From Streptomyces sp. NBC_01317 (GTDB lineage: Bacteria > Actinomycetota > Actinomycetes > Streptomycetales > Streptomycetaceae), in NCBI RefSeq assembly GCF_035961655.1, contig NZ_CP108393.1:1488001-1552000 (forward strand): a stretch of 64,000 nucleotides of DNA, read 5' to 3'. This document shows, piece by piece, positions 16,565-23,531 of the stretch. Under the pieces are notes generated by a model. That model did not search any database. It was not told where the DNA came from and was given only the letters and a program-made list of their open reading frames with translations. The stretch's first letter is position 1. Each line of letters begins with the position of its first letter. The translations under genes and the position numbers were made by a program.

Positions 16565-17403
16565 GGCTGCACCAGTCCCTCGTACGCGTCGGGCCTGCGG
16601 TCCCGGTAGAACGCCCATTGCTGCCGCACTTCGTCGATCACCCCGAAGTCCAGGTCCCTGACGAGGAGTTCCTCGGCCTTGTCACTCGCCGGCTCACCGA
16701 CGAACTGGCCGCGCGGATCCACGAAGTAGCTCGTGCCGTAGAAGTCGTTGTCGCCGTACTCCTCCTGGCCGACCCGGTTGATCGCCGCGATGAAGTACTC
16801 GTTGGCGACGGCGGCGGCCGGCTGCTCCAGCTGCCAGAGGTAGGCGGAGAGGCCGCGCGAGGTGGCGGACGGGTTGTACACGATCTGGGCGCCGTTCAGG
16901 CCGAGCTGGCGCCAGCCCTCGGGGAAGTGCCGGTCGTAGCAGATGTAGACGCCGACCCGGCCGACGGCGGTGTCGAAGACCGGCCAGCCGGCGTTGCCCG
17001 GTTTGAAGTAGTACTTCTCCCAGAAGCCCTTGACCTGCGGGATGTGGTGCTTGCGGTACTTCCCGAGGTACGTGCCGTCGGCGTCGATCACAGCGGCGGT
17101 GTTGTAGTAGAAGCCCGCCTGCTCGATCTCGAAGACGGGGACCACGATCACCATCCCGGTCTCCCGGGCCAGCTCGCGCATCCGCGTGACGGTGGGACCG
17201 TCCGGGACGGGCTCGGCCCACCGGTAGTGCTCGGGCTCCTGCACCTGGCAGAAGTACGGGGCGTTGAAGACTTCCTGGAAGCCGATCACCCGCGCGCCCT
17301 GCCGGGCCGCCTCGCGGGCGTGCTCCTCATGCTTGGCGATCATGGATTCGGTGTCGCCGGTCCAGGTCGCCTGGACAAGTGCGGCGCGTACGACTCTGGC
17401 CAC
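16561..17403 (-). CDS. Beta-ureidopropionase (N-carbamoyl-beta-alanine amidohydrolase)
   Basis: A 280-residue nitrilase-superfamily hydrolase that releases ammonia and CO2 from N-carbamoyl-beta-alanine. The catalytic triad is visible: Glu in GFQEVFNAPYF (near 44), Lys in YRKHHIPQVKGFWEKYYF (near 117) and Cys in GVYICYDRHFPEGWRQ (near 152). YNPSATSRGLSAYLW and QPAAAVANEYFIAAINRVG match the beta-ureidopropionase branch better than other nitrilases. It is the first gene of the five-gene operon: this hydrolase, aminotransferase, dihydropyrimidinase, F420 oxidoreductase, transporter. Together they give dihydropyrimidine to aldehyde conversion plus uptake. Confidence 0.9.
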   Translation of the reverse strand: MARVVRAALVQATWTGDTESMIAKHEEHAREAARQGARVIGFQEVFNAPYFCQVQEPEHYRWAEPVPDGPTVTRMRELARETGMVIVVPVFEIEQAGFYYNTAAVIDADGTYLGKYRKHHIPQVKGFWEKYYFKPGNAGWPVFDTAVGRVGVYICYDRHFPEGWRQLGLNGAQIVYNPSATSRGLSAYLWQLEQPAAAVANEYFIAAINRVGQEEYGDNDFYGTSYFVDPRGQFVGEPASDKAEELLVRDLDFGVIDEVRQQWAFYRDRRPDAYEGLVQP

Positions 17404-17438
17404 GGGACTGCTCCTTGGGCGGGATCGTCGACGAGCTT

Positions 17439-17463
17439 TCTACGCACGTAGACAGATGCGTAG
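17439..17463. promoter_or_regulatory. Palindromic operator ahead of the pyrimidine-degradation operon
   Basis: TCTACGCACGTAGA (17439-17452) is a palindrome with 6-bp arms, and its left arm CTACGCA is matched again by TGCGTAG at 17457-17463, giving overlapping inverted repeats. It lies 36 bases upstream of the first gene, over the expected promoter. The regulator gene is not in the window. Confidence 0.55.
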
Positions 17464-17578
17464 GAGGAGAACGTAAGCCCCGTCACACACGGGGGCAAGA
17501 CCATCGTCGTTAACCCGCAGAGTCGATCAAGTTTCACACCCGAGCGGTCGACAACGGGCGGATCGGGGCACGGCCGGG

Positions 17579-19348
17579 TCAGGCGGCCCCGATCCCGGCC
17601 ACCCGCAGGGCATGCACGACATCCCGCTCGTGACCGGCCGAGACGGCCCGCGCCGCGTCGAGGAGCTGCGGTACGAGACGGCGCGGATCGGGTACGGCGA
17701 TCCGCGCCGCGTCCTCCGGCGTACGGGCCTGGACGAAGGTGCTCAGGAGCGCCTGCGCCTCGTGCGCCCGGCCCGCCTCGCCCAGGGCGAGCACGGCGTC
17801 GGCGATCTCCTCGGCGGGGCGGGCGGCGCCCTGGCGCAGGAGCTGGCCGCAGTCGTCGTCCCGGCCGGCGACGGCGAGCGCCCCGGCGGCCGCCGCGAGG
17901 CGGTCGGGCGGCAGGGAGGCGGCCTCCCAGAGCAGTTCGGCCCAGTCGGCGCCGAGGCCCGCGCGGTTCAGTTCGGCGGCGAGCAGCGGCAGCTGGCCCG
18001 GCGGGCGCCCGGCGGCCTCGCAGAGCAGGACGTGCGCCTCGCCGGACCGGCCCTGGGCGCGGAGCCCGACGAGCGAGGCGACCAGGTCGGCGGCGGCGCG
18101 CAGGTCCTCGGGCGAGTGGGCGGGCTCGGCGGGGCGGGCGGCACCGGCGAGCGCGCCGCCGAAGCGGGCGCCGCGCGGGGTGTCGCGGGCGGTGGGGGGC
18201 GGGGCGTCCGTGAGGGGCGCGGCCACCGGTTCGTCGGCGTCGTCGTCGAGGTCGAGTCCGGCGAACCGGGCGCCGCGCGGCTTGCGCTTGGCGGCGGAGC
18301 CGCGCTTCTTCTGCCGGGTCGGGGCGGGCTCGGGCTCCTGGTCGCGGGGCGCGGTCCGGGGGGCCTCCCCGGCCCACTGCGGTGAGCTGTCCCGTACGGC
18401 CTCCGAGCCGCCGGCGGCCGGGGCCGTCCCCGCGCCCCGACCCGCGCCCCGACCCGCGCTCGCGGGGCCGTGTCCCAGGCCCTCTAACGGCGCTCCGGGG
18501 CCCCACGTGGCGTCGCGGGGAGCGTGGGCGGGGCCGTTCCCGTTTCCGTACGGCCCCTGGGGGGCGGCCTGGCCGTAGGCACAGGCCGCGCGCGGTTCGC
18601 CCGCCCACGACGACGGCGCGCCGCCGGTCCCGTCCGTGCCCGCGCCCGTACCCCCGCCGGCGTACCGGGCGGATCCCTGCGCGTTGACACGGGCGTTGTC
18701 GTGGGCGTTGTCGCGGGGTCCGGAGCCGGCCGGGGCCGGGTCGCGGGTGCCGAACACGGATTCCTCGTCCGCCGGGGACTCCTCCGCGCGGAACCACCCT
18801 TCGGGCGCCACCGGGCGCGGGGGCGGTCCGCCGCGCCCCGGGGTGGTCAGGGCGGTGAGCCGGGAGCGGAGTTCGGCGCAGCGTGCGGACGCGCGCGCGT
18901 GGTCGTCGCGCACCCACGCGAGGTCGTGCGCCAGCTGCCCGCCCTCGGGCGAGCCCTCCGGGGTCGTACGGAGCTGTCGTACCAGCTCGTCGGCCCGCTC
19001 CACGGCGTACGCCTGCTCGCGGAGCATCAGCCGCAGGCGCTCCGACAGCGCTTCCCCGCCACCGGCCCGCCGGTCGTACGCGGCGGCGGACGCCGCGTGC
19101 AGGCGGCGTGCGCGGGCCGCCTCCGCCGCCGTCTGCTCGGCGTCCCGGCCCGCGCCGAAGTCCTGGAGCAGTGACTCCACGACGTCCCACGGAGGTATCT
19201 CGACGCCGTCGAAACAGGCCCGCAGCCCGTCGGGGTCACGCTGTCTGAACACGCCGTACCAGCCGCCGCCCGGGTCGAGCAGCGACGTCAAGTCGCGCAA
19301 GTACCGAGCGAACGCGCCTATTTCTGCCGGGAGTTGATGCACCGTCAT
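17579..19348 (-). CDS. Large Pro/Ala/Gly-rich protein (UL36-like annotation in Streptomyces)
   Basis: A 589-residue protein of unknown function. The N-terminal 200 residues are conserved-looking and helical: AEIGAFARYLRDLTSLLDPG, WYGVFRQRDPDGLRACFDG and EIPPWDVVESLLQDFG, then a coiled-coil-like stretch with DELVRQLRTT and HDLAWVRDDHA. The middle (about 200-400) is a low-complexity linker rich in Gly, Pro and Ala with a basic patch RQKKRGSAAKRKPRGARF. The last 180 residues are an Ala/Leu helical repeat array (LVASLVGLRAQGRSGEAHVLL). The first 60 residues resemble the N-terminal part of Streptomyces regulators that discriminate a DNA-binding start. Start chosen at 19348, MTVHQLP. No signal peptide or membrane segment. 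Confidence 0.6.
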   Translation of the reverse strand: MTVHQLPAEIGAFARYLRDLTSLLDPGGGWYGVFRQRDPDGLRACFDGVEIPPWDVVESLLQDFGAGRDAEQTAAEAARARRLHAASAAAYDRRAGGGEALSERLRLMLREQAYAVERADELVRQLRTTPEGSPEGGQLAHDLAWVRDDHARASARCAELRSRLTALTTPGRGGPPPRPVAPEGWFRAEESPADEESVFGTRDPAPAGSGPRDNAHDNARVNAQGSARYAGGGTGAGTDGTGGAPSSWAGEPRAACAYGQAAPQGPYGNGNGPAHAPRDATWGPGAPLEGLGHGPASAGRGAGRGAGTAPAAGGSEAVRDSSPQWAGEAPRTAPRDQEPEPAPTRQKKRGSAAKRKPRGARFAGLDLDDDADEPVAAPLTDAPPPTARDTPRGARFGGALAGAARPAEPAHSPEDLRAAADLVASLVGLRAQGRSGEAHVLLCEAAGRPPGQLPLLAAELNRAGLGADWAELLWEAASLPPDRLAAAAGALAVAGRDDDCGQLLRQGAARPAEEIADAVLALGEAGRAHEAQALLSTFVQARTPEDAARIAVPDPRRLVPQLLDAARAVSAGHERDVVHALRVAGIGAA

Positions 19349-19522
19349 CGCTGCCCCGTTCTGACCCCCCGTGCCTGCCCTGCGGTCAGGTGGCATTCGA
19401 CCGCAGCCGTGTTACAGGACGGCTACGCGCAGTTTTCCGGGACGGTGCGGTGTGATCGGCACACCACGCTGCGCCAGGGCCGGCGCCGGCACCGGTGCCG
19501 ACGCCCGCGCCAACGCCGCTGC

Positions 19523-19915
19523 TCAGAACGTGACGGCGATTCCGACCGTCCTGGTCCTGCCGCGCCGGAAGATCCGGGCCGGCCGGTCGATCGTCCAGAA
19601 CTGCCAGGTGTACTTGCGGGTCAGGAGCTTGCGCACCCGGTCGTTCTCGGACACGTCCAGCACGCGGGCCGTACCCTCCACGGTGGTCGCGCCGGGCGCG
19701 ATGCGCCCGCGCACGTCACAGACGGCCAGGACCACACGGCCGTTGTTGCGGATCCGTTTGACCTTCCAGGCGTCGTCCCTGGTCCAGATGAACAACTCAC
19801 CGTTCTCCACGGCGTGCCAGACGGGGGTGGCGACACCCGTGCCGTCCTTGCGGTAGGTGGTGAGGCTGACATAGCGGGCGCGGCCGAGTTCGCCGACTTC
19901 GTCGAGGGTGGTCAC
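19523..19915 (-). CDS. PPOX-class F420-dependent oxidoreductase
   Basis: A 130-residue split-barrel flavin/deazaflavin-binding protein. It contains ARYVSLTTYRKDGTGVATPVW, FIWTRDDAWKVKRIRNNG, VVLAVCDVRGRI and GTARVLD, the usual order for this family of pyridoxamine-oxidase-like F420H2-dependent reductases. The open frame extends to 19975 and into the HxlR gene, so the GTG at 19915 (VTTLDEVGELGRARYV) is preferred; it leaves an 11-base gap to the HxlR stop, compatible with co-transcription. Substrate unknown. Confidence 0.8.
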   Translation of the reverse strand: MTTLDEVGELGRARYVSLTTYRKDGTGVATPVWHAVENGELFIWTRDDAWKVKRIRNNGRVVLAVCDVRGRIAPGATTVEGTARVLDVSENDRVRKLLTRKYTWQFWTIDRPARIFRRGRTRTVGIAVTF

Positions 19916-19925
19916 GGACGCGAGA

Positions 19926-20375
19926 CTACGCGTTCCCGGCCCCACAGGCACGCCCCTCACCCGGCTCCCCGGCACCGGCGTTCCCCGCTTCCGCCGAGAA
20001 GTGCGACCAGGCCGCCCTCGCCTCTGTCAGCTGCGGAAGATGATCACGTGTCCAGGCACACAGGGTGTCCAGCGGAACGATCAACGCCCGCCCGAGCGGT
20101 GTCAGTTCGTACTCGACCCGGGGCGGGTTCTCGTCGTACGCGGTACGGGTGAGGAACCCGTCGCGCTCCATCGCCCGGAGGGTCTGGGTGAGCACCTTGG
20201 CAGTGATGTGGTGCAGGGGGACACGCAGTTCGGTGAAGCGACGCGGCCCGCCCTCCAGACAGCGCAACACCAGGGCCGACCATTTGTCGCCGACCCGGAA
20301 GGGTCGCGGCCCGCGCGAGCAGCGCGGGTCCGGGAACAGGTCCGCCGGCAACGGTTCTCTCGTCTTCTGGGTCAT
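19926..20375 (-). CDS. HxlR-family winged-helix regulator
   Basis: A 149-residue DNA-binding protein with the HxlR layout: FRVGDKWSALVLRCLEGGP, RRFTELRVPLHHITAKVLTQ (recognition helix), RAMERDGFLTRTAYDENPPR and VEYELTPLGRALIVPLDTL. Unusually the sensing Cys seen in many HxlR proteins is placed as CSRG near residue 19. It is divergent from the NAD(P)-binding protein gene at 20468 across 92 bases and probably regulates it and itself. The PPOX gene lies directly downstream on the same strand. Confidence 0.85.
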   Translation of the reverse strand: MTQKTREPLPADLFPDPRCSRGPRPFRVGDKWSALVLRCLEGGPRRFTELRVPLHHITAKVLTQTLRAMERDGFLTRTAYDENPPRVEYELTPLGRALIVPLDTLCAWTRDHLPQLTEARAAWSHFSAEAGNAGAGEPGEGRACGAGNA

Positions 20376-20423
20376 CCTTCCGACGATAGGGGACCGCGTG
20401 CGGGGGCCGTGGGCGCGTGGCCG

Positions 20424-20439
20424 GTTCCCTTGCGGTAAC
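20424..20439. promoter_or_regulatory. Candidate HxlR operator
   Basis: GTTCCC-TTGC-GGTAAC forms an inverted repeat matching at 5 of 6 arm positions, in the divergent gap between the HxlR gene and the NAD(P)-binding protein gene. GTTAC/GTAAC half-sites are common for HxlR regulators in actinobacteria. Confidence 0.45.
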
Positions 20440-20467
20440 TGGGGGTCGCCGTTCTACGGTCCCCGGC

Positions 20468-21109
20468 ATGAGCGACATCATTGTTTTCGGAGCGGGCGGA
20501 CGGGTCGGCCGGGCGGTCGTGACCGAGGCGGTGGACCGGGGCCACCGCGTCACGGCGGCGGTCCGGGATCCGGGGCGGCACCTGGATCTCACCCGGGCCG
20601 GGGTGACGGTGGTACGGGGCGACGCGACGGACCCGGACAGCGTGGCCGCGACGGCCGCCGGTCATGACGCGGCGGTCCACACGGCCGCCCGGCTGGACAC
20701 CGGGGCGGAGGAGTTCTTCGTCGCGGGGGCGAAGGCCATGATCGCCGGGCTGGCGCGGGCCGGCGTCGGGCGCCTGGTGGCGCTGGGCATCGCCTCGGCG
20801 CTGGAGACGGAACCCGGCGTACGGGTCATGGACGCGCCGGACTTCCCGGAGGCGTACCGGGCCTTCACGCAGGGCCATGTGTCGGAGTTCGACACGCTCG
20901 TCGCGGCGGGCGGCGCGCTGGACTGGCTGGTGATCGCGCCGCCGATGGACCTGGACGCGGCCGCGCCCCCGACCGGCCGGTACCGGACGGCGCTGGGGCG
21001 CCAGGTGGACGGCCCCGGCCGTCTCGCGCACGCGGACCTGGCGCTCGCGGTGGTCGACGAGATCGAGAAGCCGCGCCATCACCGCGTCCTGCTGGCCGTC
21101 GCGGACTGA
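20468..21109 (+). CDS. NAD(P)-binding NmrA/SDR-like protein
   Basis: A 213-residue Rossmann-fold protein: IIVFGAGGRVGRAVVTEAVD is the nucleotide-binding loop with GxGGRVG, followed by TAAVRDPGRH and VVRGDATDPDSVAATAAGHD. The layout fits atypical SDRs that act as NAD(P)H-binding redox sensors or quinone/flavin reductases. It lacks the canonical YxxxK pair of classical SDRs. The ATG at 20468 is chosen because the preceding 50 codons of the open frame lie over the divergent promoter. Likely repressed by the adjacent HxlR regulator. Confidence 0.78.
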   Translation: MSDIIVFGAGGRVGRAVVTEAVDRGHRVTAAVRDPGRHLDLTRAGVTVVRGDATDPDSVAATAAGHDAAVHTAARLDTGAEEFFVAGAKAMIAGLARAGVGRLVALGIASALETEPGVRVMDAPDFPEAYRAFTQGHVSEFDTLVAAGGALDWLVIAPPMDLDAAAPPTGRYRTALGRQVDGPGRLAHADLALAVVDEIEKPRHHRVLLAVAD

Positions 21110-21265
21110 GGGCACCAGGTACGCGTCCTGCGGTGAACTCCCGGGCGTCCCGGGCCCGTTCACCTGTCCCCTCGCCCCCTCCGCTGAACACGCCCCCCAT
21201 CGCAGCCGTATAGAGGGGCGGTCCGCACATCCCCGGTGGGCCGCCCCCGGCAGGGAAGGCAGGCC

Positions 21266-22633
21266 ATGGCCGGCAACGTCACCGCACTCTTCCGTGCGTC
21301 CACCGCGCACAGCCCCTCGATCTCCATGCTCAACCGGGCAGGCGGCGGGGCCGCGGGGCGGATCGCCGACTTCTGCATCCCGTGCAACCCGTACTTCCCC
21401 ACCCCCGCCATGTTCGACGCGATGGGTGCGAAGATCCGCGACATCCTCACCTACTACCCGAGCGGCGCCGACACCATCACCGCCGAGCTGTGCCAGGTCC
21501 TCGGCCTGAATCCGCAGACCGTCGCCATGGGCAACGGCTCCACCGAACTCATCACCTGGATCGACCACTTGCTGGTCCGCCACTCGCTGGCGGTGCCCGT
21601 GCCGACCTTCGGACGGTGGACCGACCAGCCGATGGAGACCGGCAAGCGCTGCGACATGTTCCTGCTGCCGGAGGCACACGGTTTCCAGTTGGACCCCCGG
21701 GCCTTTGTGCGTTTCGTCCAGGACCGGGGCTCCCGTACCGCCGTCATCTGCAACCCCAACAACCCGGACGGCGGGCTGCTGTCCAAGGCCCAGGTGCTCT
21801 ATCTGTGCGACTCCCTGCGGGACTTGGACCTGGTCGTCGTGGACGAGTCCTTCCTGGAGTTCGCCGACGCGGCGCGCGAGACCAGCATCGTGGACGAGGC
21901 CCCGCTCCGTACGAATGTGATCGTCCTGCGCAGCCTCGGCAAGAACTTCGGGCTGCACGGCGTCCGGTTCGGCTATCTCGTCGCCAACCCGTCGCTCGCC
22001 GGGAAGGTCCGCTCCATGCTTCCCAAGTGGAACCTCAACTCCTTCGCCGAGCATGTGGTGTTCATGTTGAAGGAGCACCGCCAGGAGTACGCCGAGAGCC
22101 TGGAGCTGGCCCGGCGCGACCGGCAGGCGATGATCGCCCGGCTCGCCCAGCTGCCGGGGCTCACGGTCTACCCCTCGCAGGGCAACTTCGCGTTCGTACG
22201 GCTCCCGGAGGGCGTGGACGGCGCGGTGCTGCGCGACCGGCTGCTCGCGGAGCACGGGGTGCTGGTGCGCGAGTGCGGCAACAAGGTGGGGTCGTCCAGC
22301 CGGTTCCTGCGGCTGGTCGTGCGGCAGGAGGGTGAGGTGCAGCGCCTGATCTCCGGGATGGAGCAGGTGTTGTACGGCCGCCAGGTCACCCCGGCCCCGC
22401 TGCCCCCGGCCGTTCCGCAGCCGATGCTCGGTCACCTGCCGGTGCCGGCCAGGGGCCTCGCCGCACCACAGCCGACCGCCCAGCCCCAGGGCCTCGGACT
22501 GGTCCCGGCCCAGGTCTGGCCCGCCGCGCCCATGGGGCCCGCCCCGGCCGCCATGCCCCTGCCTCCGGTGACGAACGGCAGGGGCTACACATCGGGCACC
22601 CCGGCGGTGGACCGGCTGATCTCGGGGGCGTAG
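21266..22633 (+). CDS. Class I/II PLP aminotransferase with Pro-rich tail
   Basis: A 455-residue protein related to histidinol-phosphate aminotransferase and L-threonine-O-3-phosphate decarboxylase. Visible are NPYFPTPAMFDAMG, LTYYPSGADTITAELCQVLG, MGNGSTELITWIDH, VICNPNNPDGGLLS (Asn/PLP region), LVVVDESFLEFAD (Asp) and VLRSLGKNFGLHGVRFGY, where the Lys binds PLP. The normal enzyme ends near residue 375 (ISGMEQVLYGRQ); the last 75 residues are a Pro/Ala-rich tail ending TSGTPAVDRLISGA. GGGAAGG precedes the ATG at 21266. Its metabolic role cannot be told from neighbours. Confidence 0.82.
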   Translation: MAGNVTALFRASTAHSPSISMLNRAGGGAAGRIADFCIPCNPYFPTPAMFDAMGAKIRDILTYYPSGADTITAELCQVLGLNPQTVAMGNGSTELITWIDHLLVRHSLAVPVPTFGRWTDQPMETGKRCDMFLLPEAHGFQLDPRAFVRFVQDRGSRTAVICNPNNPDGGLLSKAQVLYLCDSLRDLDLVVVDESFLEFADAARETSIVDEAPLRTNVIVLRSLGKNFGLHGVRFGYLVANPSLAGKVRSMLPKWNLNSFAEHVVFMLKEHRQEYAESLELARRDRQAMIARLAQLPGLTVYPSQGNFAFVRLPEGVDGAVLRDRLLAEHGVLVRECGNKVGSSSRFLRLVVRQEGEVQRLISGMEQVLYGRQVTPAPLPPAVPQPMLGHLPVPARGLAAPQPTAQPQGLGLVPAQVWPAAPMGPAPAAMPLPPVTNGRGYTSGTPAVDRLISGA

Positions 22634-22682
22634 AGGAGCAGAGGGCAGGCAGGGTGCACCCTCTTGGACGTAACCTCTTGGA

Positions 22683-23450
22683 ATGGTGGACATCAAGTCC
22701 GACGCGTCCCTGGAGTCCATGCGGGCCGCCGGCCGGGTCGTCGCACAAGCACTCACGGCGGTACGGGAAGCGGCGGACGTCGGCGTCCCGCTGCGCGCCC
22801 TGGACGAGACCGCTCGCGCCGTGCTCCGCGAGGCGGGAGCGGACTCGCCCTTCCTCGGCTATCACCCCGCCTGGGCGCCCCTCCCCTACCCCGCCGTCAT
22901 CTGTACGTCGGTCAACGACGCGATCGTCCACGGCATCCCGGACACCTACCGGCTGCACGACGGCGACCTGGTCAGCATCGACTGCGGGGCCACGCTGGGG
23001 GGTTGGGTGGGCGACTCGGCGATCAGCTTCACTGTCGGCCGCGCCAGGCCCGCCGACGTACGGCTCGTCGAGACGGCCGCGGCGGCGCTGGAGGCGGGGA
23101 TCGCGGCGGCCGTCGTCGGCAACCGCATCGGCGACATCGCGCACGCGGTCGGCCGTGTCTGCCGGGCGGCCGGCTACGGCATACCGAACGGCTTCGGCGG
23201 CCACGGCGTGGGCCGGACGATGCACGAGGACCCGGGCGTCCCGAACGAGGGCCGCCCCGGCCGGGGGATGCCGCTGCGCCACGGCATGGTGCTGGCGATC
23301 GAACCGATGCTGATCGGCAGCGGCACGGACCGGCACTACACCGCCCACGACGGGTGGACGATCCGCACGCTGGACAAGAGCCGCGCGGCACACGCGGAGC
23401 ACACGGTGGCGATCACGACGGACGGCCCGCGTATCCTCACGGCCTTGTGA
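22683..23450 (+). CDS. map: Methionine aminopeptidase, type I
   Basis: A 255-residue metallopeptidase removing the initiator methionine. The pita-bread motifs and metal ligands are present: ICTSVNDAIVHGIPD, DGDLVSIDCGA (Asp), GWVGDSAISFTVG (Asp), NGFGGHGVGRTMHEDP (His), MVLAIEPMLIG (Glu) and HAEHTVAITTDG (Glu). MESMRAAGRVVAQAL is the usual N-terminal helix without the zinc-binding extension found in some actinobacterial copies. Streptomyces usually carry more than one map gene; this is probably an accessory copy, since it is not next to secY-adk-infA. Confidence 0.92.
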   Translation: MVDIKSDASLESMRAAGRVVAQALTAVREAADVGVPLRALDETARAVLREAGADSPFLGYHPAWAPLPYPAVICTSVNDAIVHGIPDTYRLHDGDLVSIDCGATLGGWVGDSAISFTVGRARPADVRLVETAAAALEAGIAAAVVGNRIGDIAHAVGRVCRAAGYGIPNGFGGHGVGRTMHEDPGVPNEGRPGRGMPLRHGMVLAIEPMLIGSGTDRHYTAHDGWTIRTLDKSRAAHAEHTVAITTDGPRILTAL

Positions 23451-23468
23451 GCCGTGCGCGCGGGCCGT

Positions 23469-23528
23469 CCTCAGGCGTTTCCTCAGGCGTTTCCTCTGAC
23501 GTTTCCTCGGGCGTTTCCTCGGGCGTTG
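23469..23528. repeat. Five tandem 12-bp repeats between convergent genes
   Basis: Units starting cctc[a/t/g]g[g/a]cgttt run at 23469, 23481, 23493, 23505 and 23517. Read on the minus strand in the frame one off from ggt they would encode a repeated Thr-Pro-Glu-Glu. They follow the ggt stop codon (23532-23534) and the map stop. Confidence 0.85.
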
Positions 23529-23531
23529 TGC

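Noticed and set aside
14207..16609. 800-codon plus-strand frame
   Set aside because: Antisense to the hydantoinase and aminotransferase genes, which have full catalytic motifs; typical GC-rich shadow frame.
20372..22756. 794-codon minus-strand frame
   Set aside because: Runs antisense through two well-supported genes and has no recognisable domain.
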